Below are positions 1-10,128 of a DNA stretch of 64,000 nucleotides, one piece after another. The notes beneath the pieces are model-generated. The model worked only from the letters and a program-made list of their open reading frames with translations. It was not told the origin of the DNA and did no database searches. Origin of the DNA: GCA-020344555 sp964405925 (GTDB taxonomy: Bacteria; Planctomycetota; Phycisphaerae; UBA1845); NCBI GenBank assembly GCA_964405925.1, contig CAYOQG010000002.1, positions 1 through 64,000 of the forward strand. The letters are read 5' to 3'. The position numbers and the translations under genes are program-made. The stretch's first letter is position 1. Each line of letters opens with the position of its first letter.

Positions 1-26
1 TAGCCGGATTTGTAAGAGGGCCACCT

Positions 27-554
27 TCATTTTGGCTCAGCTCGGTAAGCGGCTCCGATCCCTACTTCGCTGAGGATCTGGTCTTCGAGCTCGTGCATTC
101 GAGCCGCACCGTGTTCTTCCTTGTCGTCATAACCGAGCAAGTGGAGCACCCCGTGTACGGCGTATAGAGCGAGCTCAGCGTGGATGCTCAGGCCTCGCCG
201 GGTTGCCTCCCGTCTTGCCGTGTCGACGGACACAACAATCTCGCCGTCGACCAGACGCGTCCTACCCCTTAACGAGGAATCGGCGCAGGCCGGGCCTCCA
301 GGAGCGCCTTCCCCCTGCTGCATTCCATTACTTAGATCAAACGCCAAGACATCCGTAGGTCCTGGGCGCGCCAAGTGTCTGTCATTCAGGTGGGCGATAT
401 CGTTGTCGTTGACCAAGGCGAGGCTGATCCGTGCTTGTGACACACCGTGCCGGTGGAGTGTAGCTTTGATCGCGTCCCGCAAACGTCTATCACAGTCCGC
501 AGTGGTCTCGCTCAGATGCGTTACATCTATGTCGTATTCGGGATCTTCGTCCAT
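27..554 (-). CDS. ybeY: YbeY, rRNA maturation endoribonuclease
   Basis: A 175-residue protein of the UPF0054/YbeY family, a single-strand metallo-endoribonuclease that acts in 16S rRNA 3' maturation and ribosome quality control in the cytoplasm. The family signature HGVLHLLGYDD lies at residues 134-144. The first two metal histidines (134 and 138) are present. The third position, usually His, is Asp (144), with another His at 148; an Asp there is seen in some family members. A low-complexity insert near residues 77-97 is unusual. The start is an ATG at 554. It is the last gene of a minus-strand run cdsA-phoH-pgpH-ybeY, with 37 bp to pgpH. The phoH-HD-ybeY order is widespread in bacteria and supports the call. 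Confidence 0.93.
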   Translation of the reverse strand: MDEDPEYDIDVTHLSETTADCDRRLRDAIKATLHRHGVSQARISLALVNDNDIAHLNDRHLARPGPTDVLAFDLSNGMQQGEGAPGGPACADSSLRGRTRLVDGEIVVSVDTARREATRRGLSIHAELALYAVHGVLHLLGYDDKEEHGAARMHELEDQILSEVGIGAAYRAEPK

Positions 555-591
555 ATAACCCGTCTACCAGCCGCTGTCGCAAGTCGGCCAA

Positions 592-2925
592 TCAGACAGT
601 GACCTTCTGTCGCTGCTCCGCGGGTTCCTCTGCCTCCGGTTTCCGCGGTTTCGGATAGGGCACACGGCCATGATAAATGCTACACAGACTCTTTGACAAG
701 GAATCCTCCACCTGCCGAATCTCTTTCAACGTAATCTCGCAGTCGTCGAACTGCCCATCGTTCAGGCGGTCCGTCACGATCTGATGTACGACCGCCTCGA
801 TCCGGCTGGCGGTCGGTTCTGAGAGCGCCCGGACCGCGCCTTCCGCACCATCGCAGAGCATCAGCACCGCTGACTCGCGAGACCGCGGTTTGGGGCCGCT
901 GTAGCGGAACTCTGCCTCCGGGACCTCCCGGTCATGCTTGCCGCTGGCGATCTGCGGTTGCTTCTCGCTGGCCACGTGATGAAAGTACCGAACCACGGTC
1001 GTACCGTGATGCTCCGAAACGAACTGGTGCAGGATGCGGGGCAATTTGTATTCTTTCGCCATCTCGATCCCGTCCTTGACATGGCCCAGGATGATGAGCA
1101 GGCTCATTGTGGGCGCCAGATTGTCGTGACGGCTAATCCGCCCCTCCTGATTCTCCGTGAAGTAGCCGGCCTTGGGGATCTTGCCGATGTCATGGTATAA
1201 GGCACCGACCTGAGCCAGCAGACCGTTCGCCCTGATGGATTCGCAAGCCGCCTCTGCAAGCGTGCCCAAAACCAGGCTATGGCTATACGTCCCCGGAGCC
1301 TCGCGGGCCAGCAACTGCAACAACGGACGCGTTGGGTCGCGCCACTCCAACAACGTCAAGTAGGTGGCGATGCCGAACAGTCGCTCAATCAACGGCAGCA
1401 CCCCCGAGACGATGAATGACGCCAGCATGACACACGCACCTGCCGCCAGCCCGTGATAAAGAATGGCCTCACCCGTGTCGCCTTGCGATAAGCCACCAGC
1501 GGCTGAGGCAAGCATTACCATTGCCACGGTGATGATTCCCGATGTCAACAGCTTCGTGCGCGATCGGATTTCACCAAGCTGGAAAACGGTCACCACAACA
1601 CCGGTCAACAAACCCATCAAGAACACCGGGCGAGTGCCGACCATTGTCACGATGAGGATAGCCGCGATGCACATCACGCCCATGGCGAACCGCCGCGGAT
1701 AGGCAATTGCGAGGACACCGCTGGCCACCAGACACGGGGCATAGACGAGCTCCGGCAGGTCAGGCCATCTCATAACCAGTAAGCGGGCCCCAAGCGCGGT
1801 GGCCAGCATCAACACCATGAAGGCGACGGTGCGAGACCGGATCTCGAAGACCCGAGGATGATGCAGGCCCGTGTAGACGAGCAGGCCGATTGAAAGCAGT
1901 ACGATAAGGGCCACCGTCCCCGATCGCTGCAGCAGCCTCGTTCGCCGTTCCCGCTCCGCCTCCTCACTGCCCTGGTCCAGAAAGTCCCGATATGCGGCGT
2001 ACTCAGCCCGCAGGAGACGGTAGTCGTCTGGTCCGAGCACCCCTGGACCGATAAACGCCTCGCCTTTCTTGTAAGTGGTCATGGCAACTGGCGTGTTGTT
2101 CTCCGCCCGGGCCATCTCGTCGCTCGTTCGACGACGGTCGAAGACGATTGTCGGCTGTTCACGGAAAGTTGAGAGAACGACCGCCTCGACCGTTGTGACC
2201 AGCTCCGGAAGACGGAACCGCCTGGCGACCTGGGCGGCGCTGCCGCGCAAGGCCCGTTCGTTGCCGTGAGGGATGACCTCTGCGTGTGGAACGTCGACGA
2301 CGCGCGCGGAGCCATCCGCATCTTGGATTTCGAGCCTGATGAAATCCGTTGAGCTTTTGGGCTCGCGGTCCTCATGCAACAAGCCCCGAACGACGTACTC
2401 CTTCTCTAGAGGAAGTTGATCGACCCACGCCTGGAATTGGGCCCGCCCGGCATCGTCCGCCATGCCATGAAGGCGGTTGTAGGCACCCTCGACGGCCGGC
2501 CAATTCAGTTCGTGAAGTGTACTGCCGTACTGCTCAAAAGAGTCCGCGTCGGTGGCAGCCTGATAAACCCGCATCAGATCCGCCCGAATTCGATCGAATG
2601 TCAACGCGGGAGCGTTGAGGGTGTAGTAGCTTGGCGTAGCTGCCCGACCGGCCTCGCGGTCCGCTGCCGTCTGCTCCAAGTCCCGCACCTGAAAATCGAC
2701 GTCGGCGTAGATCGGGTGCTCGACGCGCTGACCGATCGAATAGCCGAGTGTCATCTCCCCCAACAGAGCAATAACCGAAATGGCGATCAAGAACAGCAGG
2801 CTGGTGAGCATCGACCAGGAAAACAACCGCGCAGAGAACCGCTGTTGCCACGTTCCGGAGACCTTGGCCCGCCGTTCACGCACTTGCTTGCGTCTGCTCT
2901 TGCCTGTATTCGCCGACAAAGCCAT
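592..2925 (-). CDS. pgpH: HD-domain 7TM protein, PgpH-like cyclic di-AMP phosphodiesterase
   Basis: A 777-residue membrane protein of the 7TM-HD (PgpH/YqfF) family, whose studied members hydrolyse cyclic di-AMP. A first membrane segment lies around residues 34-56. An extracytoplasmic 7TMR-HDED-type region follows to about 335, then a block of hydrophobic helices to about 515, then a cytoplasmic HD domain. The HD signature is visible as SHSLVLGTLAE followed by ALYHDIGK and later HH pairs. The C-terminal tail is Lys/Pro/Glu rich. The ATG start at 2925 gives a basic N-terminus before the first helix. It lies between phoH and ybeY, the conserved context of the family. Substrate specificity is inferred from the family only. 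Confidence 0.92.
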   Translation of the reverse strand: MALSANTGKSRRKQVRERRAKVSGTWQQRFSARLFSWSMLTSLLFLIAISVIALLGEMTLGYSIGQRVEHPIYADVDFQVRDLEQTAADREAGRAATPSYYTLNAPALTFDRIRADLMRVYQAATDADSFEQYGSTLHELNWPAVEGAYNRLHGMADDAGRAQFQAWVDQLPLEKEYVVRGLLHEDREPKSSTDFIRLEIQDADGSARVVDVPHAEVIPHGNERALRGSAAQVARRFRLPELVTTVEAVVLSTFREQPTIVFDRRRTSDEMARAENNTPVAMTTYKKGEAFIGPGVLGPDDYRLLRAEYAAYRDFLDQGSEEAERERRTRLLQRSGTVALIVLLSIGLLVYTGLHHPRVFEIRSRTVAFMVLMLATALGARLLVMRWPDLPELVYAPCLVASGVLAIAYPRRFAMGVMCIAAILIVTMVGTRPVFLMGLLTGVVVTVFQLGEIRSRTKLLTSGIITVAMVMLASAAGGLSQGDTGEAILYHGLAAGACVMLASFIVSGVLPLIERLFGIATYLTLLEWRDPTRPLLQLLAREAPGTYSHSLVLGTLAEAACESIRANGLLAQVGALYHDIGKIPKAGYFTENQEGRISRHDNLAPTMSLLIILGHVKDGIEMAKEYKLPRILHQFVSEHHGTTVVRYFHHVASEKQPQIASGKHDREVPEAEFRYSGPKPRSRESAVLMLCDGAEGAVRALSEPTASRIEAVVHQIVTDRLNDGQFDDCEITLKEIRQVEDSLSKSLCSIYHGRVPYPKPRKPEAEEPAEQRQKVTV

Positions 2926-3044
2926 GGTGCTAGGTCCGACACAAAGTCGTCTTACCGGAGAGACAGGCGTTTATCGGCTGGATCGAGTGATACGCTCGAC
3001 ACGGCCGAGGGCTCGACCCACGCGTTACATGCCCGGCACGATTA

Positions 3045-3986
3045 TCAGACGCTCGGTCCGTTCCGCCCATAAGCCTCTACAATTCGCTGAACGAGCGGGT
3101 GCCGAACGATGTCACTGCGACCCAGGCGCAACACAGCCACCCCACGGATTCCCTGAAGCCGGTCTACCGCATCGGTAAACCCGCTCGTCTCTCCAGTGGC
3201 CAAATCGCTCTGACTGTCATCACCCGTCACGATCATCTTGCTGTGATGCCCGAGCCGGGTCAGAAACATCAACATCTGTCCCGTCGTCGCATTCTGCGCC
3301 TCGTCCAAAATGATAGCTGCGCTGTTCAGGGTCCGCCCGCGCATGAAAGCAAGCGGGACCACCTCAATTACGTCGTTTTGCATGAAACGTTTGATCTGCT
3401 CAAACGTCATCATGTCGTGCATCGCATCGAACAGCGGACGCAAGTAAGGGTTTACCTTGGCCTGCAGATCACCGGGCAAGTAGCCTAGCTTCTCCCCAGC
3501 CTCCACCGCGGGTCGCACAAGAACGATACGCTTGATCTTGTGGTGCTTCAGTAGTGACACCGAAACCGCAACCGCCAAGTAGGTCTTCCCCGTCCCTGCC
3601 GGACCGAGGCAAAAAGCCAGGTCGTTCTGCGCAATCGCCTCGACGTATCGCCGCTGACCTTCAGTCTTTGGGACCACCGACGTTGATTTCAGGAATACGT
3701 CGATCGGCACGTCCGAGGCAGGACGACCGTTATTCGCCGCCAGCTCGATCGCCACGTGAACCTCTTCATCTGAGATATCGGGCCGAGACCGGAGCAGCCG
3801 CTGAAGCTCCTCGATCACCCCTGCCGCTTTCTGCACTTCATCGTTGCAGCCACTGACGTGAACCGCGTTATCGCGAGCGCAGATCTTGACGTTAAACGCA
3901 GCACGAATCAGACGAAGGTTCCGGTCTGCTGTTCCATAGAGGGAAACGCGGCGTGACGGATCCTCGATGGGTATCGTCTTTTCCAA
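3045..3986 (-). CDS. phoH: PhoH family ATPase
   Basis: A 313-residue PhoH-like P-loop protein. An N-terminal KH-like segment (about 1-100) precedes the ATPase domain. Walker A, GPAGTGKT, is at residues 128-135 and a Walker B stretch, IILDEAQN, is near 225. The family is RNA-associated NTPases found next to ybeY and the HD-7TM gene in many phyla, and the exact role is not settled. The apparent start at 3986 is TTG, and no better ATG lies ahead of the conserved N-terminus. The next upstream gene, cdsA, is on the same strand 82 bp away, so co-transcription is plausible. Confidence 0.93.
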   Translation of the reverse strand: MEKTIPIEDPSRRVSLYGTADRNLRLIRAAFNVKICARDNAVHVSGCNDEVQKAAGVIEELQRLLRSRPDISDEEVHVAIELAANNGRPASDVPIDVFLKSTSVVPKTEGQRRYVEAIAQNDLAFCLGPAGTGKTYLAVAVSVSLLKHHKIKRIVLVRPAVEAGEKLGYLPGDLQAKVNPYLRPLFDAMHDMMTFEQIKRFMQNDVIEVVPLAFMRGRTLNSAAIILDEAQNATTGQMLMFLTRLGHHSKMIVTGDDSQSDLATGETSGFTDAVDRLQGIRGVAVLRLGRSDIVRHPLVQRIVEAYGRNGPSV

Positions 3987-4068
3987 ACGTTATCGCTTTG
4001 TCAGATCGACAGTCGGGTTACGTCCTATCCTACCTGCCTGCGGCTGGCACCTAAGTCCCACTGGGAGC

Positions 4069-5031
4069 TTACACCACGTTAAACACTGCCGTAAGGAGAA
4101 ACCACGCAACAGGTAACGCTAGCACCGGGCTGTCTATCAAATCAAGTATACCTCCATATCGAGGGATCAGCTCACCTGAATCTTTAGTGCCAGCGTCACG
4201 CTTAAAGCTAGACTCGAATAAATCCCCAACTTGACCCGCGATTGACAGGAGGGCCCCGATCAAGAATGCCCAGCCGACCGGCCCGAAGCTCCCAGCGGCG
4301 GCCAATTCGCCGTGTGAACGTAACACCTGGACCTCCCCATCCCCCGCGGCGTAGGCGAAACCAGCCGCCGCCAACCCGCTTGCCAACAGCCCACCGACGG
4401 TCCCCTCAACCGTTTTTCCTGGGCTCAGCCTAGGGGCGAGTTTATGCTGGCCAAACGCCGACCCCACGAAATAGGCTCCGATGTCGGAGGCCTTTATCGT
4501 CAGGAGGGCGATGAGTAACAGCCAGGCCCCGTCGTCTCCCGGGACATCACGCCCACACCGAAGCTGGACGCCGAATGACGCTAGGAAACCAAGGTAAAAG
4601 ATTGGGGTGCATGTCGCCCCGAAATCCCGCATAGCGCCATCTGGATTGTGACGCCACACGGTGAGGACCGCGGCCCCAGCCACGGCAACCATCAAGACCA
4701 ACAGCTCCCAGTACAGCCCCTCGACGGCCACGGGAAACTCTCCGAGCCAACCAGCGGCCGACAACCAGGGACACAGCACTAGTGCTGCGACCATGACGCA
4801 GGCGAACTTAAGGTGTGGCCGTGCCGCCGTACCGCGCAGCAGCCGCCCTAGCTCCAACGTCCCCAACAGGGCGAGCAGCAAGAATAGCAGGGGAATCACG
4901 CTGCCCTGCGATAGCAACTCACCCAGAGCATTGTCGAAGGCCTCCGATTCCTGGGCGATCTTGATATCGACAGTAAAGGCGAGCACCAGCACCGCGATCG
5001 CCAGTGCCCCGTATGCCATTCGTTGAATCAT
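4069..5031 (-). CDS. cdsA: CdsA, phosphatidate cytidylyltransferase
   Basis: An integral membrane enzyme that makes CDP-diacylglycerol from phosphatidate and CTP for phospholipid synthesis. Many hydrophobic helices are visible. The C-terminal family signature appears as SDIGAYFVGSAFGQHKLAPR and then SPGKTVEGTVGG, ending with KD(S)GELIPRYGGILDLIDS. I placed the start at the ATG at 5031 (MIQRMAYGAL), which leads directly into the first membrane helix and gives 320 residues. The reading frame stays open to 5502, but the extra 157 residues are polar, of low plausibility, and antisense to the neighbouring divergent gene. It heads the minus-strand run cdsA-phoH-pgpH-ybeY. Confidence 0.9.
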   Translation of the reverse strand: MIQRMAYGALAIAVLVLAFTVDIKIAQESEAFDNALGELLSQGSVIPLLFLLLALLGTLELGRLLRGTAARPHLKFACVMVAALVLCPWLSAAGWLGEFPVAVEGLYWELLVLMVAVAGAAVLTVWRHNPDGAMRDFGATCTPIFYLGFLASFGVQLRCGRDVPGDDGAWLLLIALLTIKASDIGAYFVGSAFGQHKLAPRLSPGKTVEGTVGGLLASGLAAAGFAYAAGDGEVQVLRSHGELAAAGSFGPVGWAFLIGALLSIAGQVGDLFESSFKRDAGTKDSGELIPRYGGILDLIDSPVLALPVAWFLLTAVFNVV

Positions 5032-5308
5032 GGCGGATGTTGATCCTGTGCCAGATGCCCAGCCCCGACGTACGTCGGGAGAACACCGCAGCACAATAAT
5101 GGCCACCCGCTTTGCTGTCCAACCGGCGACGGCCAGCCGGGTGGCCCAGACCATCCGCGAGGACTTTGAGGCTTGGCGAGACCGTCGTTTACAGACAATC
5201 TGAGGCGTTGCCTCATCACGGGATTGCCGTTCGTCTAGTAGCACGCCTAGAATCTCCCGCACGTGGTCCAACAGGCATGCGCGGGCGAATAGATGGAGTG
5301 AGAGAGGA

Positions 5309-7747
5309 ATGAGTGGGGCGTTTTGTCCAGTCTTAGCGTGGTTGGGAGTTGTCGCAGCGACCGACACTCCCAGACTGGACCTTGCCCGTGAGTTCGAACG
5401 TCTCGCGGCCGGAGCCGGCCCGCCCGAGCAAGAGGTCGTCGATGATCTTGCCAGCCACGGACTCGAAGCGCTCGCCTTCCTGTTTGAGTCATTCGACGAC
5501 ATTGATCACATGGCCAAGTCATGGTTTCGCGAAATGGTCGTCCCGAAGCTGCCGCCGGGAGAAACGAGCAAGGTCCTGGTCGACGAGTTTCGTCGGGGGA
5601 CTGAGGTCCTCGAGCAAGTCATCCGCCTGCAAGATCGCGAAGAACAAGACGGGAGATCACAGGCACTCGAGACCGCCTACGCCAGAATCGAGAGCCGGTA
5701 CCGCCGGTGGCAGTGGAGTGCCGAAACCATCGGCACCCTGGGTCATAGCGAAGATTACGACGTCATCTACGCGGTCTACCGTCGGTTTATGAGGATCAAG
5801 AAGCCCCACTACTATTTGGCTCGCGCGCTGTATGACATCGACCCCGATCGGGCGGTTCGCGACTTCTCGTCACTGGTTGGTGAGACGGACGATGGGCTCA
5901 GACTGAAAGGCATCGCGTCGTTTCGGCAAGTAGGCCACGTGCCGGGTTGCGAGACAGTTGCGCGCCTCATCGATGATCCGATCGAAGAGATACGTCGCCA
6001 GGCCCAGCAACTCATCTACCGACTCGACATGGAGTGCCTTGATGTTCTGATCGCGCTCAGCGGCCACCAGGATCTGCACGTGCACGAGGCGGCTAACCAA
6101 CGATTGCAGTGGCTCGCCTACATCCCTGAGGCTCACGTGAAGGAACTGATGTCGATGGCAGACACACGTCAGAAGTGGGCTACCGTCTGGCGGAACTGGT
6201 GGAGCAGGGGTCGACACCTTTCGGAAGAAGATCGGCGGCGCAACGGGTTAGCCGTGGGGCTTCGTTTGGCTGAGGACAACCTGGACAAGAAACTCCTGAG
6301 CTTTCTCAGCGGCTTCCCAGCCTCTCCCGAGGTCTACCCGATCCTACATCGTGCACTGACTGACGCGGATCCATCCTTGAAGAAGTGGGGTGGGGACGCC
6401 CTCCGAAGGATGGTCGGGCAAGGGGACAGTCGGGCGGTTGAGTTTCTGATCGACTACTGCACGAAGCGACCGCTCGAAGAGACGATTGCATTTGTCAACA
6501 CATTGGCTAAGACCGCCGATCCCCGGGCAGTTGAGGTTTTGCTGCGTATGTTGGAGGAAGATCCGGGCGAGAACCAGACCTGGCCTCGGCAAGTTCTGTA
6601 TGCATTGGGGAGCACCGGGGATCGCCGTGCCGTCGCGCCGGTTCTCCGTTGGCTTCTTGAGAAGACCGACGGCTCCGAACAGATCGCCGCGACGGTCCTT
6701 CCGCAGCTTGAAGGCGCCGAGTCAGTTCAACCTCAGTTATTGCAGCGACTATTGCGCGAGCCGAACCACAACACACGCTACGCCCTCCGAAAAGCGATGG
6801 AAGCCATCGGCGGTGAGGGTTTTGCGGCTGAGCTCGTTCGTGTTCTTCCCCAGGCGGATACCGGCGATGAGACCTTCGCGGGACCGCAGAAGGATGTGCT
6901 GCTCCTTATGGAAGTGTATCCCGATCCGGCGGCGAAGCCGCTTTTGTTGGGGCTGCTCGAGACGGACAATCGCTTTTCACACCTTTACGCAGCTCGCGTG
7001 CTTGGAAAGCTCGGCGATGATGCTGGCGTGCCCTTGCTTCTGCGAGATCTATTCACAAAGCACCCGGTCCCGTTTCATTATCACGCCCATGACGTGGGTC
7101 AGGCGCTCAAGGACATTGGCGCCCCAGATACGCGGGAACGACTGGAAGCGCTTTATCACACAGTCCAGGGAGAGGATCGCATTCGCGTCTTACGCGTCAT
7201 CGCCCAACAGGAGGACCCTTCGTACTTGCCGTTCCTCACGGGGTTGATCGACAAGTCCGACGATCCCGCGGTGGTGTCCGGAGCAGGGTTTGCGGTCGCA
7301 CAACTGATTTACAGCGTCAACAACGACAGGCGGAAGCAGCATGTTGCGATAACCGAGGAGCGGCTTGCTACAGCTACACTCGCCCTCCGGTGGGCATTCC
7401 ACGACGAGCGTATGCGCGCCGTCGACGGACGCTTCCCGGACCACGGCCTACTACAAAAGAGGCAGGGTGCGGTGCTGAAAGTTGGGCGATACGAGCACCT
7501 TCTGTACACATCAAGCACCAAGACGCTTCGCAGACTTTCGCCGGAGAACGCTGATGACGCAGAGCTCATCCAGTTGGCCAAGCCTCGGTCTGAGGATTCG
7601 TTCGCTTATGGGGAGGTAACCTGGACGGAGTACGGCGAGTTCCTGACCCTCAGCCTGGGAATCGACTATGGCGGAGCCAGCTACCTGTTCAGGACTAGAG
7701 CCGGGCGTTGGATTCCGGTCTGTTACGTCGGTGGTTGGATCGAGTGA
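5309..7747 (+). CDS. HEAT-repeat domain protein
   Basis: An 812-residue protein built mostly of HEAT/PBS-lyase-type helical repeats. Repeats of the type DPRAVEVLLRMLEEDP, DRRAVAPVLRWLLEK and PAAKPLLLGLLET recur from about residue 170 to 660. The first 20 residues (MSGAFCPVLAWLGVVAAT) are hydrophobic and could be a short signal peptide or membrane anchor. Such scaffolds usually mediate protein-protein contacts, and no catalytic motif is seen in the non-repeat ends. The ATG at 5309 has GGAG about ten bases upstream. It is transcribed divergently from cdsA with 277 bp between the starts and ends 140 bp before tRNA-Lys. Function unknown. Confidence 0.85.
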   Translation: MSGAFCPVLAWLGVVAATDTPRLDLAREFERLAAGAGPPEQEVVDDLASHGLEALAFLFESFDDIDHMAKSWFREMVVPKLPPGETSKVLVDEFRRGTEVLEQVIRLQDREEQDGRSQALETAYARIESRYRRWQWSAETIGTLGHSEDYDVIYAVYRRFMRIKKPHYYLARALYDIDPDRAVRDFSSLVGETDDGLRLKGIASFRQVGHVPGCETVARLIDDPIEEIRRQAQQLIYRLDMECLDVLIALSGHQDLHVHEAANQRLQWLAYIPEAHVKELMSMADTRQKWATVWRNWWSRGRHLSEEDRRRNGLAVGLRLAEDNLDKKLLSFLSGFPASPEVYPILHRALTDADPSLKKWGGDALRRMVGQGDSRAVEFLIDYCTKRPLEETIAFVNTLAKTADPRAVEVLLRMLEEDPGENQTWPRQVLYALGSTGDRRAVAPVLRWLLEKTDGSEQIAATVLPQLEGAESVQPQLLQRLLREPNHNTRYALRKAMEAIGGEGFAAELVRVLPQADTGDETFAGPQKDVLLLMEVYPDPAAKPLLLGLLETDNRFSHLYAARVLGKLGDDAGVPLLLRDLFTKHPVPFHYHAHDVGQALKDIGAPDTRERLEALYHTVQGEDRIRVLRVIAQQEDPSYLPFLTGLIDKSDDPAVVSGAGFAVAQLIYSVNNDRRKQHVAITEERLATATLALRWAFHDERMRAVDGRFPDHGLLQKRQGAVLKVGRYEHLLYTSSTKTLRRLSPENADDAELIQLAKPRSEDSFAYGEVTWTEYGEFLTLSLGIDYGGASYLFRTRAGRWIPVCYVGGWIE

Positions 7748-7887
7748 CTTCGTTTTTTCGCGGGAGCGGTTTGCCGGTGTCGGGCGTTGTTGTCTTGTTT
7801 GCTCGCCGCTCAGACGCCCTGACGTAGAGACGCCCGAGCTCCAAGGGTTGACGGAGCGGTGAGGGCCTGATTCAATCCCGTCTTGCA

Positions 7888-7960
<73 letters not shown>

Positions 7961-8289
7961 TTGCCGTTTGGGGCCTCTGAGCCTGCGAAAACACCGTTTC
8001 CTCCAGTTGATGCCCCGTGACCATCCTCCGCGTTTGCGACGCTTTGCGAGTCGATGCGAGAGCTTGCTGCACCGCATTCTGCGGCGATTTCCGAAGTGGT
8101 CGGATTGACCGATTCGTCTGCAAGGCCCGCGGCTCGATCGAACATTTCGTTGGTCACTTGCACGTAGTGCTCGCGGGTAATCGCCTCACTGTGTCCCAGC
8201 CAAGCCGACACCGCATGTTTCGGAAACCGCTCGGACCACTCGGTCTCGCAGAATCGGGGCAGAACCTGGAAGCGGCGGCCAAATGGCAA
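7961..8289 (-). pseudogene. C-terminal relic of a tyrosine integrase at tRNA-Lys
   Basis: The minus-strand frame reads ERFPKHAVSAWLGHSEAIT and then REHYVQVTNEMFDRA. This is the end of a phage-type tyrosine recombinase catalytic domain: the W-LGHS box followed by the nucleophile Tyr in EHY. The Arg and first His/Arg boxes expected upstream are absent, and only about 100 residues remain, so the gene is truncated at its 5' side. The frame runs on to 7894 through the antisense of tRNA-Lys, giving a meaningless tail. The layout, with the integrase pointing at a tRNA 3' end, is typical of an integrated island that has since decayed. Confidence 0.75.
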
Positions 8290-8665
8290 GATGCTTCAGA
8301 CGAGGCTGCACAACAAGCCTGTGGGGAGAGACCCATCAGTCAAATCGGGTCGGCGGTTTTTCTGGTAAGCGGAACGCAGACACCCGGTGGGAATGCGGGT
8401 TTGGGGATCCGCCTTCGGGTTGTTGACGGCTCGGCGCACTTCCGCCTGCAAGGTTGGGGCGTGGATCGACGATATGTCGAAAGGTCGTGTGAGAGTTTGC
8501 TTCTCAGTCGCCGTCGGACTTCCCACGGTAGCGGAACTGACCCGGGTACCCGCGTCGCCGGTTGCCGAAGGGGTCCATGACGGACAGCGGTCTAATCGTG
8601 GAGGTCGCAGGCCTCCACCGGCTCGATAGAGAGCGCACGTGCGTGGTTCCCTGCGCCGAACGGCT
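8290..8665. other. No convincing gene
   Basis: Open frames here on both strands are low-complexity and resemble nothing I know. The stretch lies between the integrase relic and the methyltransferase gene and is probably decayed island sequence. Confidence 0.5.
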
Positions 8666-9586
8666 ATGAAGAAAACAGAAAACGCAGCACAACGCCCCAG
8701 GCTAAGGCACGGACTGGCAATGGGACAGGCATTGCCGTGTCCCATCTGTGACAACCTCAAGGTACAAGTGGTCCACTTTCCCGCAAATCCGGAGCCGTAC
8801 CCGAACTGCCCGCCCTGGCCCGCACACGAGAAGTTCCATTGCGACGCATGCCATTACGTCTGGAGCAATCGCTTTACCGGACTCGACCTGACAGCCTATG
8901 GTCACGAATACGTCAATGCCAACTCCGATGTGCAACGCGTGCCCAACGAGAGGATGACGGACTCGCCTAAGTTGTTGGATTTGCTCTTGGGCTGGACCGA
9001 CGGCAGGCGATTTCTTGAGTGGGGTGTTGGCTTCAATACACCCTACATCGAGGAGGTCAGGTCGCTGGAGATCGACCTGTGGGCGTGTGACATCAGCGAG
9101 GCAGTTCCCTACGGCGGGCATGTGGTGAAACTGCCTGAGGAGTCTCACAGACTCACTGCCGCACCGTTTGACGGCATTTTCAGCCAGGACGTGGTCGAGC
9201 ACTTCAACGACCCCGTAAAAGACTACCAGCGGTTGCGGGCGACGCTTCGCCCGGGCGGGCTGCTGCTATCGAGCACGCCCGTCTTGGAGCATGTCTGGAA
9301 CGGGCGAGAACCGGTGCCCGATCACATATGGTTGTGGACGCCTTGGCATTCATCCCTGTGCTCCTCACGGTCGATGGCGATGCTGGCGGCCAAAGCCGGG
9401 CTCGACTTCGTGGCCACGATCCCGGTTCCGACGATCTGCGGTCGGGCGTTTCTCCTCCGCCGACCAGACGGCCAGGACGCTCGATGGGACATGACCCGCA
9501 CGGGCACACCGCAGACCGTCGCTCTACGCCAAAAGCTACAGAGCTACATTGCAGCGCGCCCCTGGCCGAGAAGGGCAGACTCCTAA
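8666..9586 (+). CDS. Class I SAM-dependent methyltransferase with N-terminal zinc ribbon
   Basis: A 306-residue protein from the ATG at 8666. An ATG at 8720 (MGQALPCPICDN) is an alternative start closer to the first domain. Cysteine pairs CPIC and CDAC near residues 22-65 suggest a zinc ribbon. The core is a Methyltransf_23-like Rossmann domain: FLEWGVGFNTPYIEEV corresponds to motif I (with the glycines altered) and VDLWACD-type motif II is IDLWACDIS. FDGIFSQDVVEHFNDPVKDY and then LRPGGLLLSSTP are the typical central motifs. The substrate cannot be told from the sequence. Related proteins modify small molecules or sugar-linked groups. It lies in the accessory patch downstream of tRNA-Lys. Confidence 0.8.
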   Translation: MKKTENAAQRPRLRHGLAMGQALPCPICDNLKVQVVHFPANPEPYPNCPPWPAHEKFHCDACHYVWSNRFTGLDLTAYGHEYVNANSDVQRVPNERMTDSPKLLDLLLGWTDGRRFLEWGVGFNTPYIEEVRSLEIDLWACDISEAVPYGGHVVKLPEESHRLTAAPFDGIFSQDVVEHFNDPVKDYQRLRATLRPGGLLLSSTPVLEHVWNGREPVPDHIWLWTPWHSSLCSSRSMAMLAAKAGLDFVATIPVPTICGRAFLLRRPDGQDARWDMTRTGTPQTVALRQKLQSYIAARPWPRRADS

Positions 9587-9762
9587 GCCGAGTGTTCCTA
9601 TCCCTCGCGCCGCAGGGCGGGGAACTGAGTTCTCACCGATCAGTCCTTCCGCTTTCCTAGCGGAGAGGAGCGGGCACCGCCCCGCACCCGATGCCGACGA
9701 GTTGTGGCATCAGACGACGCCCCGGCAACGCACTTGCTGTCACTCCCGGGCAGAGCGCGACG

Positions 9763-10128
9763 TCACTGCGAATCGCTTGCGGGGGATGCGCCACTCAGTT
9801 CGTCCAACAGGGCGACGGCCCGGCGAAGGTGGGGGATCACGATCGATCCGCCGACGATGAGGCCGACGTTGAAGATCTCAAAAAGCTGCTCGTCCGTCGC
9901 CCCCAGCTCCTTGCAGCGAATGACGTGGCAGGCAATGCAATCGTCGCAGCGCAGGACCATCGAGGCGGACAAACCCGCAAGCTCCTTGGTGAGCGGGTCA
10001 AGGGCACCCTCCTGGTAGGCTTGCGTATCCAACGTGAAAAACCGATTGATCGACCGGTTCTTCTGACCCAGAATCCGCTCGTTCATCCTCTCCCGGAATT
10101 CCCGAAACTCGCCCAATCGTTCGCTCAT
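9763..10128 (-). CDS. Carboxymuconolactone decarboxylase / AhpD-like protein
   Basis: A small all-helical protein of 121 residues from ATG 10128 (MSERLGEFREF). The signature CDDCIACHVIRCKELG matches the CxxC-xxx-H active-site region of the AhpD/CMD family: two redox cysteines and a nearby His that act in peroxide-reducing or adduct chemistry. The remainder (ELAGLSASMVLRC, then IFNVGLIVGGSIVIPHLRRAV) fits the family length and helix pattern. It is convergent with the methyltransferase gene. Substrate unknown, probably an alkylhydroperoxidase-type oxidoreductase. Confidence 0.82.
   Translation of the reverse strand: MSERLGEFREFRERMNERILGQKNRSINRFFTLDTQAYQEGALDPLTKELAGLSASMVLRCDDCIACHVIRCKELGATDEQLFEIFNVGLIVGGSIVIPHLRRAVALLDELSGASPASDSQ

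Noticed and set aside
5032..5502. N-terminal extension of CdsA by 157 residues
   Set aside because: The added sequence is polar and unlike the family; the membrane protein starts naturally at ATG 5031.
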